From the NCBI GenBank assembly GCA_021781495.1, contig JAJXWS010000032.1, positions 1 to 35,790 on the forward strand: 35,790 bases of DNA. The letters are read 5' to 3'. The stretch is from Acidobacteriota bacterium (GTDB taxonomy: Bacteria; Acidobacteriota; Terriglobia; Terriglobales; Acidobacteriaceae). A model generated the notes under the pieces. It was not told the DNA's origin, made no database searches, and saw only the letters and a list, made by a program, of their open reading frames with translations. Shown one piece after another: positions 1 through 8,947 of this stretch (within the stretch, counting starts at the first letter, position 1; each line of letters opens with the position of its first letter). The position numbers and the translations under genes were made by a program.

Positions 1-1891
1 ACTCGTCAGGAGCCTCGATTTCGACCTTCATGACCGGCTCTAGCAGGCAGGGCTTGGCCAGTTCCATGCACTTGCGGAAAGCAAGGCGGCCCGCCATCTT
101 GAACGACATTTCGTTTGAGTCCACGTCATGATAGCTGCCGTCGTAGACGGTCACCTTGAAGTCAACGACCGGATAGCCGGCCAGGTAGCCGCGCGCAGCA
201 GACTCGACGATGCCCTTTTCCACGGCAGGAATGAACTGCCGCGGAATGGCTCCGCCGAAGACCTCGTTGGCAAACTCAAAGCCGCCGCCGCGGGCCAGCG
301 GCTCCATGCGAATCTTGCAGTCGCCAAACTGCCCATGGCCGCCGGTCTGCTTCTTGTGGCGGCCCTGCGCGTCGGCCTTGCCGCGGATGGTCTCGCGATA
401 GGGCACCTTGGGCGCCTTCAGCGTCACCTCGGCGTGGTAGCGCTTCTTCAGGCGGCTCACGATGGTCTCAATGTGCTGCTGGCCGGCACCGGCGATGAGG
501 AACTCGTTCGTCATCGGGTCGCGATAGAAGCGGATGAGCAGGTCCTCCTCCATCAGCTTGTGGATTGCGGGGGCCAGCTTGTCCTCGTCGGCGCGGCTCT
601 TCGGCTCAATGGCGTAGGTCATGGCGGGTTCGGGCATGGTAGCCGCGTCCACCAGGATCTCCGCGCCCTTCTGTCCCAGCGTGTCGCCGGTCAGGGTTTC
701 ACGCAGTTTGGCCACGGCGCCCAGGTCGCCGGCGTGCAGCTCCGGTACCTCCACCGCCTTGCGGCCCTGCATCACGCTCAGGTGTGCAAACCGCTCCTGG
801 CTGCGGCGGGCATAGTTCTCCAGCGTGGCGTCGTTCTTGATCACGCCGCTGATGACCTTGAAGAAGCTGATGCGCCCCGCAAACGGGTCGCTCATGGTCT
901 TGAATACGGCAACCGCGACAGGCTCCGCGTCGTCCACCTTGCGGAAGCTGATGCCGCTGTCAGAAGCCTCGGCCGAGCTGCCGTTGGCCACCGCGGCCTG
1001 CAAGGCGGGCGTCTTTACGGCGATGGGCGCGCGCTCAATCGGCGCCGGAGCGTAGACCTTCAGAAAGTCCAGCAGGTGGTCGGTCGCCATGTTCGCCAGT
1101 CCGCTCACAAACAGCACCGGGAAGATGCGGTCTTCGCGGATGGCCTCATGCAGTGCGGTGATCAGGTGCTGCTCGGGAATGGTGCCCTCGGCAAAGAACT
1201 CCTCCATCAGCTCGTCCTTGCCCTCGGCTACCAGCTCCACCAGCGCCTCATGCGCGGCCTTGGCCGGGCCTGCCAGCGCGGCGGGAATCTCGCCAATCTT
1301 GCCGCGGCCGTCGCCCCCGGCGGTATAGAAAAAGGCCTCCATCGTCACCAGGTCCACCACGCCGTGAAAGCCGTCAGCGTCTGATATGGGCAACTGCACC
1401 GGCACGCACTGGCGTCCCCAGCGGTCATGCAAATCTTCAATCAGCGCGCTCAACCCGTTCTGGCCGCCCGCCTTGGGGTGGTCCATCTGGTTGATGACCA
1501 CCACGCGGGGCACGTTGGCCTCCTCGGCATACTTCCACACGCGCTCGGTCACCGGCTCCACGCCGCTCTGCGCGTTCACCACCACCATGGCCGTCTCCAC
1601 CGGCAGCAGCGCGGCGCGCGCCTCGTGGGAGAACATGTGGAAGCCGGGCGTATCCACAAGGTTGATCTTCGCGCCCTGCCACTCGGCAAAGGCCACGGCG
1701 TTCTGCATGGTAATGCCGCGGGCCACCTCTTCTTCGTCATAGGCGGTCGCGGCGGAGCCATCTTCCACGCGGCCCTGCGTGGGAGTCATCTTTGCGGCAT
1801 GCAGCAGAGCGGCGATCAATGTGGATTTGCCGCTGTGCGCATGCCCCACTACAGCTACGTTGCGGATCTCACTTCCCTGGTACGTTTTCAT
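1..1891 (-). CDS. fusA: Elongation factor G-like GTPase (FusA2-type), C-terminus cut by window edge
   Basis: This is a translational GTPase of the EF-G family, with about 630 residues visible of a usual 690-700. The N-terminus carries the P-loop GHAHSGKST (residues 16-24), the G3 motif DTPGF (from D80) and the G4 motif NQMD (from N134). Domain IV has the EF-G hallmark KKQTGGHGQFGD. The start ATG at 1891 is preceded by a GAGGAG ribosome-binding site about 8 nt away. The switch regions differ from canonical EF-G: G3 reads DTPGFHMFSHE instead of DTPGHVDF, and G4 has Q where EF-G normally has K. This resembles the EF-G-like paralogues (FusA2 type) found beside a standard fusA. Such paralogues are known, but their role (translocation, recycling or stress translation) varies, so the exact job is uncertain. 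It is transcribed away from the window and has no partner gene visible. Confidence 0.9.
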   Translation of the reverse strand, partial: MKTYQGSEIRNVAVVGHAHSGKSTLIAALLHAAKMTPTQGRVEDGSAATAYDEEEVARGITMQNAVAFAEWQGAKINLVDTPGFHMFSHEARAALLPVETAMVVVNAQSGVEPVTERVWKYAEEANVPRVVVINQMDHPKAGGQNGLSALIEDLHDRWGRQCVPVQLPISDADGFHGVVDLVTMEAFFYTAGGDGRGKIGEIPAALAGPAKAAHEALVELVAEGKDELMEEFFAEGTIPEQHLITALHEAIREDRIFPVLFVSGLANMATDHLLDFLKVYAPAPIERAPIAVKTPALQAAVANGSSAEASDSGISFRKVDDAEPVAVAVFKTMSDPFAGRISFFKVISGVIKNDATLENYARRSQERFAHLSVMQGRKAVEVPELHAGDLGAVAKLRETLTGDTLGQKGAEILVDAATMPEPAMTYAIEPKSRADEDKLAPAIHKLMEEDLLIRFYRDPMTNEFLIAGAGQQHIETIVSRLKKRYHAEVTLKAPKVPYRETIRGKADAQGRHKKQTGGHGQFGDCKIRMEPLARGGGFEFANEVFGGAIPRQFIPAVEKGIVESAARGYLAGYPVVDFKVTVYDGSYHDVDSNEMSFKMAGRLAFRKCMELAKPCLLEPVMKVEIEAPDE

Positions 1892-2267
1892 GGTGTTTCT
1901 CCTCTTGCGGTTGAAGAGCTGAGCGTGAAGGGCATGTTTGCCCGGGTCGGAAAAGCAAGCCGCGCGGCGCCCATTGCGGTGCCGCGTCGCGGGAATGCAT
2001 AGGATTGCGATGAGGGGTGGCGCAGGGGCTTCGCAAAGGCGTCCCGTGAGACGTCAGCGGGTCCGAATTGCCGGGCTTGAGGGCCCAGTCTGCCGTCTTC
2101 CTCGTCCATCGGGAGAGTCTCCGGCAGGCGCCCGGCGCGGGAACAGCAGGCTTGCGCCCGGCGTCTTGCTGTAAGAACGGGATGCTATCACACGCAGAGC
2201 CGGGGCGTCCTGTGACTTGGCGCACACGCCAGCAGGCGCCGCACCCATCCTCAGAAATTCGAAAAGC
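1892..2267. other. Intergenic region upstream of the EF-G-like gene
   Basis: About 375 bases lie between the 5' end of the EF-G-like gene and the stop codon of the membrane-protein gene, both on the minus strand. The stretch must hold the EF-G promoter and the end of the pur operon. I see the EF-G ribosome-binding site just above 1891 but no convincing sigma70 boxes and no hairpin with a T-run. Short open frames here have no recognisable content. Confidence 0.5.
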
Positions 2268-4316
2268 TTACCAGTGCAGCACGGGCAGCAGCGCGGAGTA
2301 GTCGTCGGTCCACAGCCGCAGTCCGGGCTGGGTGCGCGGCATGTGCGCATGCGCGGCCATCTGCGGCTGCTGGAAGAAGGCCGCATCGTCGGTGAGTAGC
2401 ATCCATGTGGCGGTAAACTCGCCGCGTTCGTCGTTGGCATAGCTGGTCACGCGCCGGGCCTGCATGCCCGCGGCCTGCGCCAGCAGGGCAATGGCCGGTT
2501 CAAGGTCCACATGCTGGTTTGAGATGTGGAAGGCCAGGATGCCGCCCGGAGCCAGATGCCGCCGGTAGAGCGCCACCGCCTGCGTGGTTAGCAGGTGCAG
2601 CGGAATGGCATCGCCGGAGAAGGCATCGACGACCAGCACGTCAAAACCCTGCGGCGGCTCCTGCGCCAGCGTCAGTCGGCCGTCGCCGTCCAGAATCCGT
2701 ATCTGTGCGCCGGACTCGCGCAGATACGTGAAGACGTTCTGCGCAATGGGCGCAACGCCGGGGTTGATCTCATAAAAGCGGATGCGGTCGCCCGTGCGTC
2801 CATACGCGGCCAGGGTGCCCGCGCCCAGGCCAATGACGCCGATGTTGCGCGGGCGGTTCTGGCAGCAGAAGCGCAGCGCCAGTCCCACGCCGGAGTCCTC
2901 GGCGTAGTAGGAGGTCGGCGTCCGGCGTTGCTCGTCGGTGCCAAAGATCTGCGTGCCGTGCTGGATGGTTCCGTTGGTCAGCGTGCGCAGCCTGGCTCCG
3001 GGATAGCTCAGCGTCTGCTTCACGCGCAGGCTGGCATAAAAGTTGCGCACCGCGGCAATGGTGTCGCGCTGGTAGGCGATGTAAATCCACGAGAGCAGCA
3101 CGGCCAGCATCACGCTGGCCGCCGACCACAGCATGCGCTGGCTCCATCCGCTGCGCCAAGTCACGGCCAGCGCCAGCAGTGCCGTCACCAGGAACGTAAT
3201 GGCCAGGTCGTAGTTGAAGCGGAACAGCAGCGGCGCGGCAATGCCGATAAGGAAAGAGCCCAAAGCGCCGCCTGCGGCAAACAGCAGGTAGAAGAGCGTG
3301 GACTCCGACGCGCGCCGGGGACGCAGCGCATACGCCTCGGCATGAAAGAAGTAGCAGGAGACGAAGGTCTCCAGCAGGAAAAACAGGATGCTGATGCGCA
3401 GCGGCAGTGAGACATCCGTCTGCGCCAGCATGTAGGCCAGCCCGCCCAGCATCACCACCAGAAAGCGCGTAGCCAGCGCGCGCGAGTAGAGGCGCGGAAA
3501 CTGGAAGGCGAGGATGAGCGTGATCAGGTAGACGGCCAGCGGCAGAATCCACAGCAGCGGAATAGCCGCAATGTTGGAGGTGAGATAGCTGGTCACGGCG
3601 CTCAGCTGCATGGCCGCTCCCATGGGCAGCAGCACCCACAGCAGCCGGTGGCCCAGCGGCGCGGCGGGCTCATCGGCGTCGTGCGCAGCCGCGGCCTGCG
3701 TTGCCGTGCCGGCAGCCGCGCGCATGCGCCACGTCAGGCTGGCCGCCAGCAGAGCAAACGCCACAAAGCCGCCTGCCCACACCAGCCGTTGCGCCTGCAG
3801 CGTCAAATGCGGCTCAATCAGCACCGGGTACAGCCCCAGCGCCAGCAGCGATGCCAGATTCGAAAGCGCAAAGAAGCGGTACGGCACGCCCGCCGATTGC
3901 AGCCGCGCCCACCAGAACTGCAGCAGCGGACTGGTAGCGCCCAGCACCAGGAACGGCAGCCCGATCCACACGCTCAGTGCGGCAAAGACGGTGGTGACGG
4001 GATGCTCTGAGCCTCCGCCCGCGCCACTGCCGCGCAGCGCCCATGCCGCGGCAGCGGCGGCGGCCAGCGCCAGCAGCGCCAGGTGCAGGCTCCAGCGGCT
4101 GCTGCGCGTCATCCAGTGCGCATACAGGTAAGCACACAACAGCGCTGTCTGAAAGAAGACCAGGCAGGTGATCCACACGGCAGCCGAGCCGCCCAGCCAA
4201 GGTAGCAACTGCTTGGCCGCAACCGGTTCCACCAGGAACAGCAGAAACGAGCCGAGAAAGACGGCACCGCCAAACCGCAGTCGCAGTCCGGCCACGCCCT
4301 CTTTCTCTGTCGTCAT
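2268..4316 (-). CDS. Fused membrane transporter-like / spermidine synthase-like protein
   Basis: This 682-residue protein has two parts. Residues 1 to about 430 contain many hydrophobic segments (for example FLGSFLLFLVEPVAAKQLLPWLGG near the N-terminus), as in the MFS-like membrane half of bacterial 'fused MFS/spermidine synthase' proteins. The C-terminal 200 or so residues form a Rossmann methyltransferase-type fold with GVIGLGAGTLAAYG, an acidic FYEINP strand end, DGDGR and DVLVVDAFSGDAIP. These resemble polyamine synthases, but the substrate is unknown and polyamine synthesis should not be assumed. The ATG at 4316 lies 6 nt after the purF stop, so it is almost certainly cotranscribed with purL-purF. 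The family is common in acidobacteria and proteobacteria but poorly characterised. Confidence 0.82.
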   Translation of the reverse strand: MTTEKEGVAGLRLRFGGAVFLGSFLLFLVEPVAAKQLLPWLGGSAAVWITCLVFFQTALLCAYLYAHWMTRSSRWSLHLALLALAAAAAAAWALRGSGAGGGSEHPVTTVFAALSVWIGLPFLVLGATSPLLQFWWARLQSAGVPYRFFALSNLASLLALGLYPVLIEPHLTLQAQRLVWAGGFVAFALLAASLTWRMRAAAGTATQAAAAHDADEPAAPLGHRLLWVLLPMGAAMQLSAVTSYLTSNIAAIPLLWILPLAVYLITLILAFQFPRLYSRALATRFLVVMLGGLAYMLAQTDVSLPLRISILFFLLETFVSCYFFHAEAYALRPRRASESTLFYLLFAAGGALGSFLIGIAAPLLFRFNYDLAITFLVTALLALAVTWRSGWSQRMLWSAASVMLAVLLSWIYIAYQRDTIAAVRNFYASLRVKQTLSYPGARLRTLTNGTIQHGTQIFGTDEQRRTPTSYYAEDSGVGLALRFCCQNRPRNIGVIGLGAGTLAAYGRTGDRIRFYEINPGVAPIAQNVFTYLRESGAQIRILDGDGRLTLAQEPPQGFDVLVVDAFSGDAIPLHLLTTQAVALYRRHLAPGGILAFHISNQHVDLEPAIALLAQAAGMQARRVTSYANDERGEFTATWMLLTDDAAFFQQPQMAAHAHMPRTQPGLRLWTDDYSALLPVLHW

Positions 4317-4322
4317 ACGCCT

Positions 4323-5825
4323 CTACAGGCTCGCGGAGGCGGGCAGGATGTCTTCTACGTCCACCCACTGCGTGGGATAGTTGCCCGTGTAGCAGGCAGT
4401 GCAGAAGCCGTTGCCCTCGCCGCCGTCGCAGCACCGGATCAGTCCGTCGAGCGAGAGATAGGCCAGCGAATCTGCCTCAATAAAGCGCCGTATCTCCTCA
4501 ATTGACTGGTTCGCGGCGATCAGGTCGCGCTTGCTCGGCGTATCTACGCCATAGAAGCAAGGCGAAATGGTGGGCGGACAGCTGATGCGAAGGTGAACCT
4601 CCTTCGCCCCCGCGCCGCGCACCATGCGGACAATCTTGCGGCTGGTGGTGCCGCGGATGATGGAGTCGTCGATGAGCACCACGCGCTTGCCCTGCAGCAG
4701 ATTCCGCACCGGGTTCAGCTTGAGGCGCACGCCAAAGTCGCGCACGCGCTGCTCCGGCTCAATAAAGGTGCGGCCCACGTAGTGGTTGCGGATCAGGCCC
4801 AGACGGAAGGGAATGCCGGCCTCTTCCGCATAGCCAAGGGCGGCGGTCACGCCGGAGTCCGGCACGGGCACCACCACGTCTGCGGGCACGCCGGACTCGC
4901 GCGCAAGCTGGCGGCCCATCTGGTCGCGGCTCTCCTGCACCCAGCGGCCAAAGATGCGGCTGTCCGGCCGGGCAAAGTACACATGCTCAAAGATGCAGCT
5001 CGACTGCGGCACACCGTTGGCGTACTGGCGGCTGGTCACGCCATCCTCAGTTACCATCACCAGCTCGCCCGGCAGCACGTCGCGCTCATACTCGGCGCGC
5101 AGCAGGTCAAAGGCGCAGGTCTCTGAGGCAAATACGATGGTGTCCGGCCCGTCCGCATTGCGGATGCGCCCCATCGAAAGCGGGCGGAAGCCTCGCGGAT
5201 CGCGGGCGGCAAACACGCGGTCGCGGGTCATCATCACGATGGAGAAGGCGCCTTCCACCTGCGAAAGCGAGTCCGCAATGGCGTCCACCAGCGTGCCGGC
5301 CCGCGAGTGCGCGATGAGCTGCACAATAATCTCCGAGTCGGATGTGGTCTGGAAGTAGGCTCCGGCTCTCTCCAGCCGCGAGCGGATATTGCCCAGGTTC
5401 ACCAGGTTGCCGTTGTGGGCAATTGCGATCAGTCCCTTGGTGGACTCCACGCGGATCGGCTGCGCGTTCAGCAGCGCGGAGTCGCCCGTGGTGGAGTAGC
5501 GCGTGTGGCCAATGGCCATGCGCCCGGGCAGCTTCTGCAGCACGTCGTCCGTGAAGATTTCTGAGACGAGGCCCATGCCCTTGATGTTGGCCAGGTGCTG
5601 GCCGTCGGCCGTGGCAATGCCCGCCGACTCCTGCCCGCGATGCTGCAAGGCATAAAGTCCCAGATACGCCTGCCGCGCTGCGTCCGGATGTCCGTGGATG
5701 GCCACGACGCCGCACTCCTCGCGGAGCTTGGGATCGGCGTCCCATTCCATGCGGCCCTGCGTTTCCATGTCCACGTCCGTTGTGTCTGCGATCCCCGGAA
5801 CCCCCTGAAACAGCAGCCGGATCAT
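4323..5825 (-). CDS. purF: Amidophosphoribosyltransferase (Fe-S type PurF)
   Basis: PurF transfers the glutamine amide to PRPP to make phosphoribosylamine, the first committed step of purine synthesis. The Ntn-type glutaminase domain begins at the nucleophile Cys38 ([10 protein letters not shown]). The PRPP-binding signature [16 protein letters not shown] and a C-terminal [11 protein letters not shown] cysteine pair are present, together with [13 protein letters not shown] and SCPPTISPC. This places it in the Bacillus-like class that carries a [4Fe-4S] cluster and is made with a propeptide. The ATG at 5825 overlaps the purL stop (ATGA), indicating translational coupling. It gives a 37-residue leader before the Cys. 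An internal Met26 would leave a 12-residue propeptide, close to the 11 residues known in B. subtilis, so the true start could be either. Confidence 0.96.
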   Translation of the reverse strand: MIRLLFQGVPGIADTTDVDMETQGRMEWDADPKLREECGVVAIHGHPDAARQAYLGLYALQHRGQESAGIATADGQHLANIKGMGLVSEIFTDDVLQKLPGRMAIGHTRYSTTGDSALLNAQPIRVESTKGLIAIAHNGNLVNLGNIRSRLERAGAYFQTTSDSEIIVQLIAHSRAGTLVDAIADSLSQVEGAFSIVMMTRDRVFAARDPRGFRPLSMGRIRNADGPDTIVFASETCAFDLLRAEYERDVLPGELVMVTEDGVTSRQYANGVPQSSCIFEHVYFARPDSRIFGRWVQESRDQMGRQLARESGVPADVVVPVPDSGVTAALGYAEEAGIPFRLGLIRNHYVGRTFIEPEQRVRDFGVRLKLNPVRNLLQGKRVVLIDDSIIRGTTSRKIVRMVRGAGAKEVHLRISCPPTISPCFYGVDTPSKRDLIAANQSIEEIRRFIEADSLAYLSLDGLIRCCDGGEGNGFCTACYTGNYPTQWVDVEDILPASASL

Positions 5826-8284
5826 GCGTTCACCTCGTCGTGGAGTGCCGCTTCAAGCGAGTTGCTCCACGGCCTGCACAGCTCGGCCAGCGGCGCGGAG
5901 ATAAACGCGTCGCTGTAAACCTTGATCTCCAGCCTGTCTCCGCCCGTGGTGCCGATGCGCGCCACCTGGTATCCGAAGTGGTCGGCCAGCTCCTCAATCT
6001 GCGCGATGCGGCTGGGGTCCGCGGAAAGAATCATCGTCGATGCCGGCTCGGCGAAGAGCCCAAACAGCGGATGCACCATCAGCGACTGCTCCTGCTCCAC
6101 CGTGGCTCCAATGCTCTTCGGGAACGTGGCCTGAGCAATCGCCACCGCCATGCCGCCGTCAGAGACATCGCAGGCGGATTGGATCAGTTGGCGCTCGCCC
6201 AGCTCGACCAGCAGCGTGTGCAGGTCTGCCTCCGCCTCCAGGTCCAGCGCGGGCGGTTGGCCCCATACGGTGCCCAGCACCACCTTGGCATACTCGGAAG
6301 AGCCGAACGTGATCAGCTCGGCGCTGGCGTGGATCTCCGTGGGGGCATCCTCTGAGACGACAACCGCCTCGGTGCCCAGAACGCCCGGCGCAACGCTCGA
6401 CGTGGCGTCCGTTGGCTCCGGATGGAAGGGCACGTGCAAATTCGGATCCGGCTCCTCGCCAAAGGGAATCGGCCACATCAGCAGAATTGCGTCCCCGGGG
6501 CGCTGAAATGCCGCCGGCACAGCCCTCGTCACGTCATCCAGAATGCCCACGATGCCCAGAACCGGCGTGGGATAGATGCCCTCGCCGCGGGTCTCGTTGT
6601 AGAGCGAGACGTTGCCGCCCGTGATGGGCGTGCCAAGCGCGGTGCAGGCCTCCGCAATACCGTCAATGGCGGCGGAGAACTGCGCCATGATCTCGGGCTT
6701 CTCCGGATTGCCGAAGTTCAGGCAGTTGGTGGCGGCAACGGGCGTTGCGCCGGTTGAGGCCACCTTGCGCGATGCCTCGGCCACGGCGTGCATCGCGCCC
6801 AGCTTGGGGTTCAGGTAGGACCAGCGTCCGTTGCCATCCAGCGCCATGGCCAGGCCGCGCTCGTGGCCCGGCGTACCGGTGCCCTTGATGCGCATCACGC
6901 CGGCCTCGCCGCCGGGGCCTTGCACGGTGTTGGTCTGCACCATGGTGTCGTACTGCTCATGCACCCAGCGCTTGGAGCAGATGTTGGCGCTGCCCAGTAT
7001 CTGTTTCAGGTCCGCCGTGTAGTCGCGATCCTCGACCAGCTTGGCCTGCGCTTCCTCCGTCGGCTCCAGCGGCAGAGGACACTGCCACGTCCCCACCGGG
7101 CGACGATACACCGGCGCCTCATCCGTCAGTGACTGGTTGGGAATATCGGCCATCAGCACGCCATGATGCCGGATGCGCAGTCGCGGCTCCGGAATCACGG
7201 TGCCCACGATGACGGCGTCCAGACCCCACTTGGCAAAGACCTTCAACACCTCGTCTTCGCGGCCGCGCTCGGCCACCAGCAGCATGCGCTCCTGGCTCTC
7301 GGACAGCATGATCTCGTAGGCGCTCATGCCCGTCTCGCGCTGCGGCACATTGTCCAGCTCCACGTCCAGACCCACGCCGCCGCGCGCGCCCATCTCGCAG
7401 GTGGAGCAGGTCAGGCCGGCGGCGCCCATGTCCTGAATGCCGACAATCGCGCCCGTCTTCATCGCCTCCAGGCAAGCTTCCAGCAGCAGCTTTTCCATGA
7501 AGGGGTCGCCCACCTGCACGTTGGGCCGCTTCTGCTCCGAGCCTTCCTTGAACTCCTCGCTGGCCATGGTGGCGCCGTGGATGCCGTCGCGGCCGGTCTT
7601 GGCGCCCACATAAATAACAGGGTTCCCCGTGCCCGTGGCCTTGCCGTAGAAGATTTCGTCCTTATGCACCAGCCCCAGCGCAAACGCGTTCACCAGCGGA
7701 TTGCCGCTGTAGCAGGGCTCAAACTTGGTTTCGCCGCCCAGGTTGGGCACGCCAAAGCAGTTGCCGTAACCGGCAATGCCGCTGACCACGCCCTCCACAA
7801 TGGAGTGGTTCTTCGGCACCAGTTCCGGCTCCGGCGAATCCTCCGTGCGGATCGGCCCAAAGCGCAGTGAATCCATCACTGCCAGCGGCCGGGCGCCCAT
7901 CGTAAAGATGTCGCGCAGAATGCCGCCCACGCCCGTGGCCGCGCCCTGGAAGGGCTCAATATAGCTGGGATGGTTGTGGCTCTCAATCTTGAAGGCGCAG
8001 GCCCAGCCGTCGCCCACGTCAATAATGCCGGCGTTCTCGCCCGGCCCCTGCACCACCCGCTCGCTCCGCGTGGGCAGGCGCTTCAGGTGCACGCGGCTGG
8101 ACTTATAGGAGCAGTGCTCGCTCCACATAACGCTGTAAATGCCCAATTCCGTTAGAGATGGGACACGCCCAAGAGCTGCAAGAATGCGCTCGTATTCTTC
8201 CGGCGTAATGCTGTGCTGGGCCAGCAACTCCGGGGTGACGACAACAGGCTCGGGAACGGCGGCGGATGTGGCGTGGTTGGTCAT
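5822..8284 (-). CDS. purL: Phosphoribosylformylglycinamidine synthase subunit PurL
   Basis: PurL converts FGAR to FGAM using ATP and ammonia, and acts with PurQ and PurS. The roughly 820-residue length fits the small PurL class rather than the 1,300-residue fused enzyme, so PurQ and PurS should be encoded elsewhere. Visible motifs include [14 protein letters not shown] near the N-terminus, [46 protein letters not shown] and [12 protein letters not shown]. The start was placed at ATG 8284 (MTNHATSAA). ATG 8299 (MVAYAM) is an alternative, and neither has a strong ribosome-binding site. The frame stays open to about 8890, but that extension is Arg/Ala/Pro-rich and unlike PurL. First gene of the purL-purF-membrane protein operon; it overlaps purF by 4 nt. 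Confidence 0.95.
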   Translation of the reverse strand: MTNHATSAAVPEPVVVTPELLAQHSITPEEYERILAALGRVPSLTELGIYSVMWSEHCSYKSSRVHLKRLPTRSERVVQGPGENAGIIDVGDGWACAFKIESHNHPSYIEPFQGAATGVGGILRDIFTMGARPLAVMDSLRFGPIRTEDSPEPELVPKNHSIVEGVVSGIAGYGNCFGVPNLGGETKFEPCYSGNPLVNAFALGLVHKDEIFYGKATGTGNPVIYVGAKTGRDGIHGATMASEEFKEGSEQKRPNVQVGDPFMEKLLLEACLEAMKTGAIVGIQDMGAAGLTCSTCEMGARGGVGLDVELDNVPQRETGMSAYEIMLSESQERMLLVAERGREDEVLKVFAKWGLDAVIVGTVIPEPRLRIRHHGVLMADIPNQSLTDEAPVYRRPVGTWQCPLPLEPTEEAQAKLVEDRDYTADLKQILGSANICSKRWVHEQYDTMVQTNTVQGPGGEAGVMRIKGTGTPGHERGLAMALDGNGRWSYLNPKLGAMHAVAEASRKVASTGATPVAATNCLNFGNPEKPEIMAQFSAAIDGIAEACTALGTPITGGNVSLYNETRGEGIYPTPVLGIVGILDDVTRAVPAAFQRPGDAILLMWPIPFGEEPDPNLHVPFHPEPTDATSSVAPGVLGTEAVVVSEDAPTEIHASAELITFGSSEYAKVVLGTVWGQPPALDLEAEADLHTLLVELGERQLIQSACDVSDGGMAVAIAQATFPKSIGATVEQEQSLMVHPLFGLFAEPASTMILSADPSRIAQIEELADHFGYQVARIGTTGGDRLEIKVYSDAFISAPLAELCRPWSNSLEAALHDEVNA

Positions 8285-8567
8285 CGCGTATGCCACCATT
8301 GTCGCACGGAAGACGCTTTCCGGTGCCACCCGGCAGGGCGCCGGGCAGGGAATCCGGGGGCTCCACCTGGGCCACCCGGCCCCGACAAAACCGGGCCTGA
8401 AACTGGCCCAAAGCGCTTTGGAATCAGCTCGAAGCGGGTCCGAAGCCGCAGAACCGGCCGCCACCGCGCCCGCCCGGCCAGCGGCCAGCGGACCACCGTG
8501 CCGCGAGGGGAAGCCAGCCGAACCCAGCGCAGCCTGCCAGCCGGAGAAACCGGACAAAGTGTTCGTC

Positions 8568-8596
8568 TTGACAGGCCCCGGGGGCAGGCTTAAAGT
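8568..8596 (+). promoter_or_regulatory. Sigma70-like promoter of the symporter gene
   Basis: A perfect -35 box TTGACA (8568-8573) is followed, after exactly 17 bases, by TAAAGT (8591-8596), which matches four of six -10 positions. Transcription would start near 8603, just before the operator pair at 8611-8640. The leader to the symporter start would be about 345 nt. Confidence 0.55.
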
Positions 8597-8610
8597 TGGC
8601 TCAACGCGGA

Positions 8611-8640
8611 ATGCATACGTATACATGAACACGTATACAC
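8611..8640. promoter_or_regulatory. Two overlapping LacI/GalR-type operator candidates
   Basis: Site A is ATGCATACGTATACAT (8611-8626), a 16-bp palindrome with a single mismatched pair. Site C, read on the minus strand from 8640 to 8625, is GTGTATACGTGTTCAT. Both fit TG-N4-CG-N4-CA, the framework of LacI/GalR-family operators, and both closely match the site upstream of the GH35 gene (11654-11669). Their centres are 14 bp apart and lie immediately downstream of the promoter at 8568, where a bound repressor would block transcription. Binding is inferred from sequence only. Confidence 0.55.
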
Positions 8641-8947
8641 CCGCTGCGAAGCCAGCGTGCCCGCATGCTCCTTCGTCGCAGGCTCTGCTTCCACGCATGG
8701 TTGCGATGGCCATCCTCCGAGCAGCCTCGCAGGCATGCTGCGGGATTCGTTCCGTCACGAACGAGTCCTCGGGCTCCAACTCCTGTCTGGCTGAAGATAC
8801 CCTGACACATTCAGCCGGCAGGAGTGCCGTACTGCCAACTGCGGAGGGCTCCGTGTCGAGGGCGAAGACTCGCACCTTCGTCCTCGACATCTTTTCCGCG
8901 CCTCACGTATAGTTTGGTCCAGCCGGCCCCGGCAAGGTACTCCATTT

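Larger units (their letters stand above)
8285..8947. other. Divergent intergenic region purL / symporter
   Basis: This 660-base stretch separates purL (leftward) from the sodium symporter gene (rightward). The part from 8340 to 8560 is very GC-rich and holds no gene I can support. From 8568 onward it contains a sigma70-like promoter followed by two overlapping palindromic operator candidates (separate entries). The remaining 300 bases to the symporter start would be a long untranslated leader. A half-site-like GTGCATACG sits on the GTG start at 8948, which may be chance. Confidence 0.55.

Noticed and set aside
128-1384. Long rightward open frame opposite the EF-G-like gene (418 codons)
   Set aside because: It is the antisense shadow of a GC-rich gene with clear EF-G motifs; the translation has no recognisable domain.
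8285-8890. In-frame upstream extension of purL by about 200 codons
   Set aside because: The residues are low-complexity and unlike PurL, and the stretch contains the symporter promoter and operators. Open frames of this length are common at this GC content.
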